This document shows positions 41,901 through 50,566 of a stretch of 64,000 nucleotides of DNA, one piece after another. Position numbers and translations under genes: made by a program. Under the pieces are notes generated by a model, which was not told where the DNA came from, made no database searches, and was given only the letters and a program-made list of their open reading frames with translations. Source of the DNA: Micromonospora rubida (GTDB lineage Bacteria > Actinomycetota > Actinomycetes > Mycobacteriales > Micromonosporaceae); assembly GCF_009908295.1 (NCBI RefSeq), contig NZ_JAAALO010000004.1:666629-730628 (forward strand), in the 5' to 3' direction. Every line of letters begins with the position of its first letter. Position 1 is the first letter of the stretch.

Positions 41901-42516
41901 CAGGCACCGCCGCGTCGCCGTCGCCTTGGGCGGGGGCGCCGTCCGTCGGGGCCGGCGCGTCGAGGAGCGCGAGCTGTACGAGCGCGACCCGGCGCGCGTC
42001 GGCCGGCCGCGAGGACGGGTCGGCGGTCCGGCCGTCGTACTCGGCGAGCAGGGCGTCCATCCGCTCGGTCAGCGCGGCCAGCTCGTCGGCGGTGACGTAC
42101 AGCGACGCGTCGCTGAAGCCGGTGATCGCCCGCCACCGCGTGGGCTCGTCGGCCCGCCGGGCGAGGAACTCCTCGGCCTGCCGGGTGTACAGGGCGAGCT
42201 GGGTGGCGTTCAGCGTGTCCGTGGCCGCGCGCACCTGCGGGTCGTCGGAGGCGTCTTCCCAGGAGGTGGCGAGCGCCGTGGCCCGCCAGGGGCGTTCCCG
42301 GGCGTCGCTGGCGGGGGCCCGCTCGGCGAGCCCGTACTTGGCGAGCTGGCGCAGGTGGAAGGAGCAGTTGGGAACGTTCTCGCCGAGCCGCTCGGCGGCC
42401 CGGGTGGCGGTCATCGGGCCCTCCCGCCGCAGCAGCCCGACGAGGGCCATCCGCAGCGGGTGGGCGTAGCCGCGCAGGGCGACCGGGTCGGAGAGCTTCA
42501 CCCGAGGCAACGTCAT
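41890..42516 (-). CDS. ArsR/HTH_20-type regulator
   Basis: 208 residues. Winged helix RGYAHPLRMALVGLLRREGP with TATRAAERLGENVPNCSFHLRQLAKYG is the ArsR/HTH_20 pattern; the C-terminal half is helical and ends Pro/Asp-rich. Cys of a metal site is limited to one in the recognition helix (NCSF), so it is not a clear metal sensor. First gene of the operon with the MFS exporter. A perfect dyad lies just 4 bp upstream of its ATG. Confidence 0.86.
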   Translation of the reverse strand: MTLPRVKLSDPVALRGYAHPLRMALVGLLRREGPMTATRAAERLGENVPNCSFHLRQLAKYGLAERAPASDARERPWRATALATSWEDASDDPQVRAATDTLNATQLALYTRQAEEFLARRADEPTRWRAITGFSDASLYVTADELAALTERMDALLAEYDGRTADPSSRPADARRVALVQLALLDAPAPTDGAPAQGDGDAAVPDER

Positions 42517-42519
42517 ACC

Positions 42520-42549
42520 CTAAAGCTATCATTAGAAAGATAGCTTTAG
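42520..42549. promoter_or_regulatory. Perfect operator-like dyad upstream of the ArsR-MFS operon
   Basis: Arms CTAAAGCTATC (42520-42530) and GATAGCTTTAG (42539-42549), 11 bp perfect, spacer 8 bp. It ends 4 bp from the ATG on the minus strand. AT-rich and sitting over the only likely promoter, so an autoregulatory operator is very plausible. There is no good Shine-Dalgarno, so the message may be nearly leaderless. Confidence 0.75.
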
Positions 42550-42587
42550 CAATGTCCGCGCGAAGGTGGGCGGGACGACCGCCGCGG

Positions 42588-43205
42588 TCAGGAATAGATC
42601 TTCTTCGCGTATTCCGGGCCGTAGTGGCGCTCCAGGTCGGCCAGGCTCTCGGTTGGGGCCTCGACCTCCTTGATCAGCCGGGCCCGGGACGGCAATGCGT
42701 CCGGCTGCCAGGTCTCCGGCTGCCACAGCTCGGAGCGGAGGAACGCCTTGGCGCAGTGGTAGAAGATCTGCTCGATCTCCACCACGATCGCCAGGATCGG
42801 CCGGTGCCCCTTGACCACCATGTCCTCGAAGAACGGCGCGTCCCGCACCAGCCGGGCCCGACCGTTGATCCGCAGCGTGTCGGTCCGACCGGGGACCAGG
42901 AAGATCAGCCCGACGTGCGGATTGTCCAGGATGTTGCGGTACCCGTCCGCCCGCCGGTTGCCCGGCCGCTCCGGGATGGCGATCGTCGTGTCGTCCAGCG
43001 GCAGGGCGAAGCCGGGCGGGTCGCCCTTCGGCGAGACGTCGCAGGTGCCGTCCGCGCCCGCCGTGGCGACCAGGCAGAACGGCGAGGCGGCCAGCCACTG
43101 CCGGTCCCGCTCGTGCAGGGCCCTGCGCTCCTTGGTCGCCGCCCGGGCGTTCGGCGTCCCCAGCAGGTCGCGCAGTTCCTCGTGCGAGGTGATCTCCACC
43201 GTCAC
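42588..43205 (-). CDS. PPOX-type FMN flavoprotein, MSMEG_1061-like
   Basis: 205 residues from GTG 43205. Strong family blocks: TKERRALHERDRQWLAASPF, DVSPKGDPPGFALPLDDTT, AIPERPGNRRADGYRNILDN, PHVGLIFLVPGRTDTLRING and VKGHRPILAIVVEIEQIFYH. Split-barrel FMN-binding proteins of this group have unknown substrates. The distal position gives no operon information: about 40 bp from the ArsR dyad it points away from that operon. Confidence 0.86.
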   Translation of the reverse strand: MTVEITSHEELRDLLGTPNARAATKERRALHERDRQWLAASPFCLVATAGADGTCDVSPKGDPPGFALPLDDTTIAIPERPGNRRADGYRNILDNPHVGLIFLVPGRTDTLRINGRARLVRDAPFFEDMVVKGHRPILAIVVEIEQIFYHCAKAFLRSELWQPETWQPDALPSRARLIKEVEAPTESLADLERHYGPEYAKKIYS

Positions 43206-43370
43206 GTCTTCCTCCCCCGACCGTTGACCTCGGTGGTGGCGTACCGCGCTGGTGCCCAGGCCACCTGCCGCCCCTCAGCCTAGCCGGGCACGTCTGGCCG
43301 GAGGTTTGTCCAGCGGCGTCCCGGGTACCGCGCCAGCCAGCGCCCCGCAACACACCAACGGAGGCCGCCA

Positions 43371-43877
43371 GTGGAGAGCCGACTCAAGGTGCTCGGGCAC
43401 CCCGTGCACCCGATGCTGATCACGTTCCCGGTCGGCCTGCTGGTCACTGCGGTGATCTTCGACGTCGTCGACGCCGTCGGCGGCCCGCGGTTCCTCGGCG
43501 AGGTGGCCTACTGGAACATCACGGTCGGCCTGATCGGCGGGCTGCTGGCGGCGGTGGCCGGCGCGTTCGACCTGCTCGCCATCCCCACCGGCACCCGCGC
43601 GAAGCGGGTGGGCCTCAGCCACGCCGCCGCGAACCTCGCGGTCATCCTGCTCTTCGCCGCCGTCTGGGCCGTCCGGCTCAACGCCGACTCCCGGGCGGCC
43701 GGCGGCGCGCTCATCGCCATCGAGGTGGTCGCGTTGGCCATCCTCGGCGGCAGCGCGTGGCTCGGCGGCGAGCTGGTCGACCGGCTCGGCGTCGGCGTCG
43801 ACCCGGACGCCAACCTGGACGCCCCCAGCTCGTTGCGGTCACCGACAGCCACCCATTCGATCGGCGACGTGCGATGA
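43371..43877 (+). CDS. DUF2231 membrane protein
   Basis: 168 residues from GTG 43371 with GGAGG upstream. Four membrane segments and the family opening LGHPVHPMLITFPVGLL, then a second VGLIGGLLAAVAGAFDLL and a last IAIEVVALAILGGSAWLGG. The HPxHPxxxxxP motif may bind heme or a quinone. Its stop overlaps the Hsp20 ATG (ATGA), so it is coupled to the chaperone. Confidence 0.85.
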   Translation: MESRLKVLGHPVHPMLITFPVGLLVTAVIFDVVDAVGGPRFLGEVAYWNITVGLIGGLLAAVAGAFDLLAIPTGTRAKRVGLSHAAANLAVILLFAAVWAVRLNADSRAAGGALIAIEVVALAILGGSAWLGGELVDRLGVGVDPDANLDAPSSLRSPTATHSIGDVR

Positions 43878-44449
43878 GCGAACAGCCCGCAGGCGGCCGG
43901 GGCTGGCGCGGCCGGCAGCCGAACTGGGACCCGATGGGGGAACTCCAGTCCCTGCGCGCCGAGCTGAGCCGGCTGGTCGGCGGCACCCGGCCCGGCCCGG
44001 CCGAGGTGGAGCTGACCGAGACCGCCGAGGGCTGGGAGGCCGTGGTCCGGCTGCCCGGCGTCGCCCCCGAGGAGGTGGCCGTCGAGCTGGACGACCGGGA
44101 GCTCTGCGTCCGGGCCCGCTCCGAGGCCGAGGTCAACGCCGACCAGGGCATCCCGGGCGGCTTTCAGACCCGGGGCTTCGAGTACCGGGTCGACCTGCCG
44201 TCCCGGGTGGACCCCGACCGGATCGACGCGGTGATGGACCACGGGCTGCTCCGGGTCCGGCTGCCCCGGGCGGTCCGGCCCGCGCCGCGCACCATCACCG
44301 TCGGCCGCGCCGGCTACCGGGGCGCCGGCACGGGTACGGGCCATCCGGTCGACCCGGCCGCCGAGCGGGAACTGCACCACCCGGACCTGGCTCCCGGCCG
44401 GGAACTGCACCACCCGGACCGGGCCGCCGACGAGATCGACCGGCCGTAG
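43874..44449 (+). CDS. Hsp20/alpha-crystallin family small chaperone
   Basis: 191 residues; the ATG overlaps the DUF2231 stop. The alpha-crystallin domain runs from ETAEGWEAVVRLPGVAPEEV to RVDPDRIDAVMDHGLLRVRLP, with the A-x-x-x-n-G-v-L motif (DAVMDHGLLRV). The C-terminal 45 residues are low-complexity and contain two RELHHPD copies. It holds unfolded proteins. The glycosyltransferase begins 7 bp later. Confidence 0.88.
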   Translation: MSEQPAGGRGWRGRQPNWDPMGELQSLRAELSRLVGGTRPGPAEVELTETAEGWEAVVRLPGVAPEEVAVELDDRELCVRARSEAEVNADQGIPGGFQTRGFEYRVDLPSRVDPDRIDAVMDHGLLRVRLPRAVRPAPRTITVGRAGYRGAGTGTGHPVDPAAERELHHPDLAPGRELHHPDRAADEIDRP

Positions 44450-44455
44450 CGGGTC

Positions 44456-45559
44456 GTGGCCACCCCGTCCCCGCTCGGCCCGGTGGGCGAACCTGTGCCC
44501 GGCGTCGCGCGGATCGCCGCGCTGCGTGCCAACGCGCTCGGCGACTTCATCTTCGTCCTGCCCGCGCTGGAGGCGCTGCGCTCCGCGTACCCGGGGGCGG
44601 AGATCGTGCTGCTCGGCGCGCCGTGGCACGCGAAGCTCTGGCGCGACCGGCCCGGCCCGGTGGACCGCGTGCTGGTGGTCCCGCCCGCGCCCGGCATCCG
44701 CGCCCCCGAGCCCGGCGAGCCGGAGCCGTCGATGGACGACTTCCTGGCCTCGGCCCGCGCCGAGCACTTCGACCTGGCGCTGCAACTGCACGGTGGCGGC
44801 GGCAACTCCAACCCGATCGTCGCCGGCCTGGGCGCCCGGGTCACCGCCGGGCTGCGGGCCGAGGACGCCCCGCCGCTGGACCGCTGGACCCGGTACGTCT
44901 ACTACCAGCACGAAGTGCTGCGCTACCTGGAGGTGGCCGGCCTGGTCGGGGCGCCCGCCACCACGATCGTCCCGACGCTGGCCGTCACCGACGCCGACCG
45001 GGCCGAGGCCGCCGGGGTGCTCGGCGCGGCGACGCGACCCCGGGTGGCGCTGCACCCCGGGGCCACCGACACCCGGCGGCGCTGGCCGGCCGAGCGGTTC
45101 GCCGAGGTGGCCCGCGTCCTGGCCGGCGACGGGTACGAGGTGCTGGTCACCGGCACCCCCGCCGAGCGGGAGCTGGTGGACCGGGTGGTCGCGGCGGCCG
45201 GGGTGCCGCTGCGCCCGCTCGTCGGCGCGCTCGGCCTCGGCGGGCTGGCCGCCTGCTACGCCGGGTGCGCACTGCTGGTCTCCAACGACACCGGCCCGCT
45301 GCACCTGGCCGCCGCGGTCGGCACCGCCACCGTCGGGATCTACTGGGTCGGCAACCTGATCAACAGCGGGCACCCGCTGCGCGTCCGGCACCGCCCGATC
45401 GCCTCCTGGACGGTGCACTGCCCGGTCTGCGGTGTCGACTGCACCCCGGGGATCTACCCGCACCGCCCCGGGCACGGCGACTGCCCGCACCGCGACTCCT
45501 TCGTCACGGACGTCCCGGTCGTGGAGGTGGTCGAGGCCGCCCGCGAGCTGCTGGGCTGA
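44456..45559 (+). CDS. Glycosyltransferase family 9 (heptosyltransferase-like)
   Basis: 367 residues from GTG 44456. Rossmann start RIAALRANALGDFIFVLPAL with the GDxxxxxP pattern, then PRVALHPGATDTRRRWPAERF and the donor-site LLVSNDTGPLHLAAAVGTATVGIYW. The C-terminal Cys/His cluster (VHCPVCGVDCTPGIYPHRPG) is typical of actinobacterial members and may bind metal. GT9 proteins transfer heptose from ADP-heptose. A heptose-activating HldE-like gene lies on the opposite strand 0.9 kb away, so a joint role is likely. Confidence 0.86.
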   Translation: MATPSPLGPVGEPVPGVARIAALRANALGDFIFVLPALEALRSAYPGAEIVLLGAPWHAKLWRDRPGPVDRVLVVPPAPGIRAPEPGEPEPSMDDFLASARAEHFDLALQLHGGGGNSNPIVAGLGARVTAGLRAEDAPPLDRWTRYVYYQHEVLRYLEVAGLVGAPATTIVPTLAVTDADRAEAAGVLGAATRPRVALHPGATDTRRRWPAERFAEVARVLAGDGYEVLVTGTPAERELVDRVVAAAGVPLRPLVGALGLGGLAACYAGCALLVSNDTGPLHLAAAVGTATVGIYWVGNLINSGHPLRVRHRPIASWTVHCPVCGVDCTPGIYPHRPGHGDCPHRDSFVTDVPVVEVVEAARELLG

Positions 45560-45592
45560 GCGGGGCGGGGTTTTCCCGCCCGTCGCCGCCCG

Positions 45593-46471
45593 TCAGGCGG
45601 GCTGCGGGGTGTCCGAGTCGGCGAGGAGGACCTCCCACGCCTCCACGTCCCGCTCGGTGACGGTGGTCGGCGACTCCAGGTGGTACGCCCCGCTGGGCAG
45701 GACGCCCGCGCCGCCGTGGCGCTCCAGCACGGCGAGCTGGGCGGCCACGTCCTCGCCCTGGTGCTTCTCCTGCACCCGCCGCCAGAACTCGAAGCCGCCC
45801 GAGTCGACCAGCGCCGCCCGGTCGTAGAGCACGCACCCGCCGATCCAGGAGACCTTGTACGCCCGCCAGGCCCCCGGTGGCAGGTTCAGCCGCTGCGTGA
45901 CGTGCAGCAGGTTCGCCGCCGGATGGATCGACGCCCGTTGCCACTGCGGCGTGCCCGGGCGCACCCGCTCCGGCACCGGCCGGCCCACCCACTCCTCGTA
46001 GTGCCCGTGGGTCTCCGGGCGCACGTCGTCGACGTACGACAGCCCGTGCACGGCGTTGCCGACGAAGCCGCAGCCCAGCTCGCCGATCGCGGTGACCAGC
46101 CGGTGCAGGGTCCCCGGCTCCAGCCAGATGTCGTCGTCGAGGCAGAGCACGTACCGGGCCGCCGACCGGTCCAGCAGGTACGCCCGGTGCTCGGCCAGCC
46201 CGCGCCGGGGCAGCCGCCGGGTCAGCAGCACCGGGTGGCCCCGGTGGCGCAGCGCCCGCACCATGGTGGCCGCCGCCGGGTGGGCGTACGCGGGGTCGCC
46301 GTCGGACTGGTCGCTGACCACCACCCCGAACCCGGGCACACCCTCCTGGGTGGCCAGCCCGGAGAGGGTGACCGCCAGCTCGGCCGGGCGGTTGCGGGTC
46401 GGGACCAGCACGTCGAGCTGCCGTTCCCGCCGGAACTCCCCGGCGTCGCCCGGGACGAGCGGACGGTTCAC
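45593..46471 (-). CDS. Glycosyltransferase family 2
   Basis: 292 residues from GTG 46471, which overlaps the HldE-like stop. GT-A fold: QLDVLVPTRNRPAELAVTLSGL, SDQSDG, and the DXD-type LCLDDDIWLEPG. The later part has GNAVHGLSYVDDVRP and WIGGCVLYDRAALVDSGGF. It probably adds a sugar to a surface glycan together with the GT9 and HldE-like proteins. Soluble, no membrane segment. Confidence 0.85.
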   Translation of the reverse strand: MNRPLVPGDAGEFRRERQLDVLVPTRNRPAELAVTLSGLATQEGVPGFGVVVSDQSDGDPAYAHPAAATMVRALRHRGHPVLLTRRLPRRGLAEHRAYLLDRSAARYVLCLDDDIWLEPGTLHRLVTAIGELGCGFVGNAVHGLSYVDDVRPETHGHYEEWVGRPVPERVRPGTPQWQRASIHPAANLLHVTQRLNLPPGAWRAYKVSWIGGCVLYDRAALVDSGGFEFWRRVQEKHQGEDVAAQLAVLERHGGAGVLPSGAYHLESPTTVTERDVEAWEVLLADSDTPQPA

Positions 46472-48324
46472 GCCGGCCTGCCGGTCAACGTCTGCCCCGG
46501 GCCGTCTGACCGGCGTCCGGTGCCCGGCGCGCCCGTCGCCTGGGCCCGGATGCGTTCGATGATCGCCGAGGTGGAGCGGTCCGGCACGTACCCGAGGGTG
46601 CGGACCTGGCCGCCGAGCCGGCGCACCAGCGGCGCCTCCGGCACCATCTCCGGCGGGTAGTCGCCGCCCTTGACGTAGATGTCGGGGCGGACGGTCTCGA
46701 TCAGGGCCGCCGGGGAGTCCTCCTCGAAGACCACCACGTGGTCCACGCAGGACAGCGCGGCGAGCAGCGTCACCCGGTCCTCCACCGGGTTGACCGGCCG
46801 GTCCGGCCCCTTCAGCCGGCGTACGCTGTCGTCGGAGTTGACCGCGACCAGCAGCAGGTCGCCGAGAGCCCGGGCCTGCTCCAGGTAGCGCACGTGCCCC
46901 GGGTGCAGCACGTCGAAGCAGCCGTTGGTGAAAACCACCGACCGGCCCGCGTCCCGGTGCGCGGCCACGATGTCCGCCAACTCGTCCGGGGCGACCAGCA
47001 CCGGGTGCCCACGGTCGCCGGCCGGTACGCCGAGCGCGTCGAGCAGGTCCTCGTGCCGGCACACGCAGGTGCCGGTGTCCGACACGGTGATGGTGGCGGC
47101 GAGTTGGGCGAGCTGCGCGGCGGTCGGCAGTGGCGCGTCGGCGGCCAGGGCCAGCGTCATCGCGGCCAGGTACGCGTCCCCCGCGCCGACCGCGTGACTG
47201 GCCGGGACCGGGGTGCTGTGGCTGCGCCGGGGTGCTCCGTCCGCGCCGCCGACCACGGCGCCCTCGGTGTCCAGGGTGACCGCGACCACGTCCGCGCCGG
47301 TGTGCGCCCGCAGCTCCGCGAGGCGGGACTCGGCCAGCACCGCCCGGTCCACCCCGTCGCCGGCCTTGGCGTTCACGGTCACGCCCGTCCCGGTGACGCT
47401 GAGCCCGTCGCCGGTCATCGCCACCCGGTCCTCCCCGGGCGTCGGCTCGCCGGTCGGGCCCGTCGGCCGGCCCAGCGGCAGCCGGGACGCCGGCCTCACC
47501 CTGTCGGCGGAGTCGCCGTCGGAGGTGTTCCCAGCCGGGGTGGGGCGGCCCGGGGCCGAGCCCACGCTCAGCTCCGACGGCCCGTCCGCCGGGTCGGCCC
47601 CGGGGTGGTTGAGGTGCAGGTGGGTGTCGGACCGGGCGGCGGCCCGGGCGAGCAGCCGGGTGGCCTCGGCGAAGCTCGGGGTGACCACGGTGGGCGCGAG
47701 GCCCCGCCAGTCGGCGAGGTCGTGCGCGTCCAGCGCGACCGTGGCGTACCGGTCCCGGGCGGCGACCAGCCAGGCGCGCACGGGCGCGGGCAGCGAGCCC
47801 AGCCCGTAGTCGCAGACGACCAGGGTGGGCACCTCGCCGCCGGCGGCGGCCCGCAGCTCCTCGGTGGCGCACTCCAGCGCCGTGAGCAGCCGGACCACGC
47901 CGTCCTGTTCGAGCGCGTCGTCCGGTTCGCCGGAGTCCTCGCGCAGCAGGATTTGGTTGCCGGCGAGCATCCGCCGCTTCACCGGGGTCGGCCGGCCGGG
48001 CTGGTTGACGGTCCGGTCCCAGACGCCGGCCCGGTCCAGGCAGTCGTGCAGCTCGTCCCCGGCGGCGTCCGCGCCGACCGGGGCGACCAGCACCGCCCGT
48101 CCGCCGAGGGCGGCCACGTTGACGGCGGTGTTCGCCGCGCCGCCGGCCGCCGAGATGCGCCGGCGCAGGCTGAGGACCGGGGCGGGAGCTTCCCGGCAGA
48201 GCCGGTCGGGCTCCGCGAACCGCCACTCGTCGAGCATGGCGTCGCCGATCACCAGCACGGGACGGCCCAGCCAGCTCTCCACGACGGTGGCGAGCCGGCG
48301 CTCTTCCGCTGCTGCTCCTGCCAT
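46468..48324 (-). CDS. hldE: Bifunctional heptose 7-phosphate kinase / 1-phosphate adenylyltransferase
   Basis: 618 residues from ATG 48324. PfkB/RfaE kinase: VLVIGDAMLDEWRF near 25, SAAGGAANTAVNVAALGG, and the catalytic GAGDAYLAA near 380. Adenylyltransferase: VFTNGCFDVLHPGH near 464-477, AVNSDDSVRRLKGPDRPVN and the VKGGDYPPE loop. It phosphorylates then adenylylates a heptose. About 88 residues (238-326), rich in Gly, Pro, Ser and Asp, are inserted in the kinase ahead of the GAGD motif. Motifs on both sides are intact, so the insertion is probably a loop. An in-frame N-terminal extension to 48465 has no start support. Confidence 0.88.
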   Translation of the reverse strand: MAGAAAEERRLATVVESWLGRPVLVIGDAMLDEWRFAEPDRLCREAPAPVLSLRRRISAAGGAANTAVNVAALGGRAVLVAPVGADAAGDELHDCLDRAGVWDRTVNQPGRPTPVKRRMLAGNQILLREDSGEPDDALEQDGVVRLLTALECATEELRAAAGGEVPTLVVCDYGLGSLPAPVRAWLVAARDRYATVALDAHDLADWRGLAPTVVTPSFAEATRLLARAAARSDTHLHLNHPGADPADGPSELSVGSAPGRPTPAGNTSDGDSADRVRPASRLPLGRPTGPTGEPTPGEDRVAMTGDGLSVTGTGVTVNAKAGDGVDRAVLAESRLAELRAHTGADVVAVTLDTEGAVVGGADGAPRRSHSTPVPASHAVGAGDAYLAAMTLALAADAPLPTAAQLAQLAATITVSDTGTCVCRHEDLLDALGVPAGDRGHPVLVAPDELADIVAAHRDAGRSVVFTNGCFDVLHPGHVRYLEQARALGDLLLVAVNSDDSVRRLKGPDRPVNPVEDRVTLLAALSCVDHVVVFEEDSPAALIETVRPDIYVKGGDYPPEMVPEAPLVRRLGGQVRTLGYVPDRSTSAIIERIRAQATGAPGTGRRSDGPGQTLTGRPA

Positions 48325-48459
48325 GCCCGCCGGGTCCCCCGAGGGTGTCGGGTCAAACCTGGGCCGCCCGCGCCCGCCCGGCACGGTGGGCGGGGCGGCC
48401 GGCGGCGGGTTTCGGGCATCGGGCCCCGGGAACGGCCCAGAGGTGTACCGGGAGAGGAG

Positions 48460-48671
48460 ATGCACGAGATGGCAGCGACGACACTTCAGGGCAAGCGGGT
48501 CGCATTCCTGGCCGCCGACGGCGTCGAGGAGGTCGAGTGACGAACGCCGGCGCGACCTGGGTCGACGAGCAGGTCGTCACGGACAACGGCCTGGTCAGCA
48601 GCCGTAAGCCGGATGACCTCCCGGCCTTCTGCGCCAAGATCGTGGAGGAGTTCGCCGAGGGACGCCGCTGA
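48460..48671 (+). pseudogene. PfpI/DJ-1 family protein, centre deleted
   Basis: The first 80 bp read MAATTLQGKRVAFLAADGVEEVE and hit a stop formed at the junction (TGA at 48538-48540). The next frame gives VTNAGATWVDEQVVTDNGLV and SRKPDDLPAFCAKIVEEF, the C terminus of the same family (about 180 residues full length). The central part with the nucleophile Cys is missing, about 0.35-0.4 kb, and the junction also shifts the frame. GGAGAGG before the ATG remains. Confidence 0.8.
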
Positions 48672-48815
48672 CGTCGGGACGGCCCTCGACGCCGGTCGGC
48701 CGACGCTGACGTCGGTCGGCCGCCGTCGAGGCCGGGAGCCCGCCCGTCGTGGCGCAGGCGTCGAAGGACCTCCGGCACCGGGGCATGATCCTCGCCGTAC
48801 GGGATAGAAGGCGGG

Positions 48816-50492
48816 GTGACCAGCGAAGCCAACACCCGACCGACGCTGACCGCCCGTCAGCTCCGCCTGCTCATGTTCGGCCTGATGACGGGCATGCTGC
48901 TCGCCGCGCTGGACCAGACGATCGTCGGCACGGCGCTGCCCACCATCGTCGGCGAGTTGGGCGGGATCGACCACTACTCCTGGGTCGTCACCGCGTACCT
49001 GCTCGCGTCCACGGCCTCCACCCCGCTGTACGGCAAGATGGCCGACCTGTACGGGCGCCGTCCGGTCTTCCTCTTCTCGATCGGCATGTTCCTGCTCGGC
49101 TCGCTGCTCGCCGGGCTGTCGCGGGACATGACCCAGCTCATCGTGACCCGTGGGGTGCAGGGCCTCGGCGCGGGCGGCCTGATGACGCTGGCGTTCACCA
49201 TCATCTCGGACGTGGTGTCGCCCCGGGAGCGGGGCCGCTACCAGGGCCTGTTCGGGGCGGTGTTCGGCATCTCCTCGGTGGCCGGGCCGCTGGTCGGCGG
49301 CTACTTCGCCGAGACCAACTGGCGGTGGATCTTCTACATCAACGTGCCGCTGGCGATCCTGGCCATCGTGGTCTGCTACCACGTCCTGCGGCTGATCCCG
49401 TTCGAGCGGCGGGAGCACACGATCGACTGGCTCGGCGCGGGGCTGCTGGTCGTCGGGGTGAGCTGCGTGCTGCTCGCGCTGAGCTGGGGCGGCACCTCCT
49501 ACCCGTGGGGCTCCGGCCTGATCATCGGGCTGTTCGTGGTCGGGGCGGTGCTGTCCGTGCTCTTCCTGGTGCAGGAGGCCAGGGTGGGTGAGCCGATCCT
49601 GCCGCTGCGGCTGTTCCGCAGCCGGACGTTCGCGCTGGCCAACGGTGCCGGCTTCGTCATCGGCCTGGTGATGTTCGGGTCGATCATCTTCATCCCGCTG
49701 TACCTCCAGATCGTCCGGGGCGCCTCGCCGACCCGCAGCGGTCTGCTGATGCTGCCGATGATGGCCGGCGTCATCGTCACCTCGATCGTGACCGGCCGGG
49801 CGATGAGCCGGATCGGCCGGTACAAGTGGTTCCCGGTGGCCGGCTCGGTGGCGCTGCTCGCCGGCATGCTGCTGTTCACCCAGCTCCAGGTCGCCACGTC
49901 GCTCTGGCTGGCCTTCGGCTACATGGTGGTGATCGGGGTCGGGCTGGGCCTGTGCATGCAGTCGCTGATCCTCGCCGTGCAGAACGCGGTCGACGTCCGG
50001 GACCTGGGGGCGGGCACCTCCTCGGTGACGTTCTTCCGGTCGCTGGGCGGCTCGTTCGGGGTGGCGATCCTCGGGACGGTGCTCTCCTCCCGGCTCACCG
50101 GCCAACTCGCCGACCGGCTGCCGGGCGCGATCGCCCAGCTTCCACCTGACCAGCGGGCCGCGGTGGCGGCCCAGGGCGGGACGAGCATCACGATCAACGA
50201 CCCGGCGACGATCCTGGCCCTGCCCGGCCCGGTCCGCGCCGCCGTACAGGGCGCGTTCGTCGATTCGCTGCACCTGGTCTTCCTCACCACCGGGCTGATC
50301 GCCGTGCTGGCGGTGCTGTTGACCCTGGTCATGCCGAACGAGCAGCTGCGCGGCGCCGGCCCGCAGGGCGCCACCGGCGGAGCCGACCCGCTCGGCGGAA
50401 AGGCGCCCGCCCCCGGCGGCCGGCCGTTGGCGAAGGAGTCGAAGGAGGAGGCCGCCACCGACATGGAGGCCAAGAGCCAGACCATGTTCTGA
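48816..50492 (+). CDS. EmrB/QacA-type MFS drug exporter, 14 segments
   Basis: 558 residues from GTG 48816. Motif set of the DHA2 family: LAALDQTIVGTALPTIVGEL, LYGKMADLYGRRPVFLF, then GLGAGGLMTLAFTIISDVVSPRERGRYQG (in two parts), GAVFGISSVAGPLVGGYF. 14 helices and a C-terminal disordered tail (about 45 residues, Gly/Pro/Lys-rich) are predicted. Exports drugs or metabolites in exchange for protons. Convergent with the Nudix gene. Confidence 0.9.
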   Translation: MTSEANTRPTLTARQLRLLMFGLMTGMLLAALDQTIVGTALPTIVGELGGIDHYSWVVTAYLLASTASTPLYGKMADLYGRRPVFLFSIGMFLLGSLLAGLSRDMTQLIVTRGVQGLGAGGLMTLAFTIISDVVSPRERGRYQGLFGAVFGISSVAGPLVGGYFAETNWRWIFYINVPLAILAIVVCYHVLRLIPFERREHTIDWLGAGLLVVGVSCVLLALSWGGTSYPWGSGLIIGLFVVGAVLSVLFLVQEARVGEPILPLRLFRSRTFALANGAGFVIGLVMFGSIIFIPLYLQIVRGASPTRSGLLMLPMMAGVIVTSIVTGRAMSRIGRYKWFPVAGSVALLAGMLLFTQLQVATSLWLAFGYMVVIGVGLGLCMQSLILAVQNAVDVRDLGAGTSSVTFFRSLGGSFGVAILGTVLSSRLTGQLADRLPGAIAQLPPDQRAAVAAQGGTSITINDPATILALPGPVRAAVQGAFVDSLHLVFLTTGLIAVLAVLLTLVMPNEQLRGAGPQGATGGADPLGGKAPAPGGRPLAKESKEEAATDMEAKSQTMF

Positions 50493-50501
50493 CCGGGGCG
50501 G

Positions 50502-50537
50502 GAGCCCGAGGGCCGGGTGCCGACCGGCTCCGGGCTC
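50502..50537. terminator. Hairpin between MFS and Nudix genes
   Basis: Arms GAGCCCG and CGGGCTC around a GC-rich loop of 22 bases, 9 bp after the MFS stop. It may terminate both convergent genes. Confidence 0.5.
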
Positions 50538-50566
50538 AACCGGGGATCAGCCGGGTGGCTCCCGGG

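Noticed and set aside
45593..48226. Single 877-codon minus-strand protein spanning the GT2 and HldE regions
   Set aside because: Only the last 292 codons (from GTG 46471) encode a real protein; the rest is a shadow of the HldE frame, which has intact motifs.
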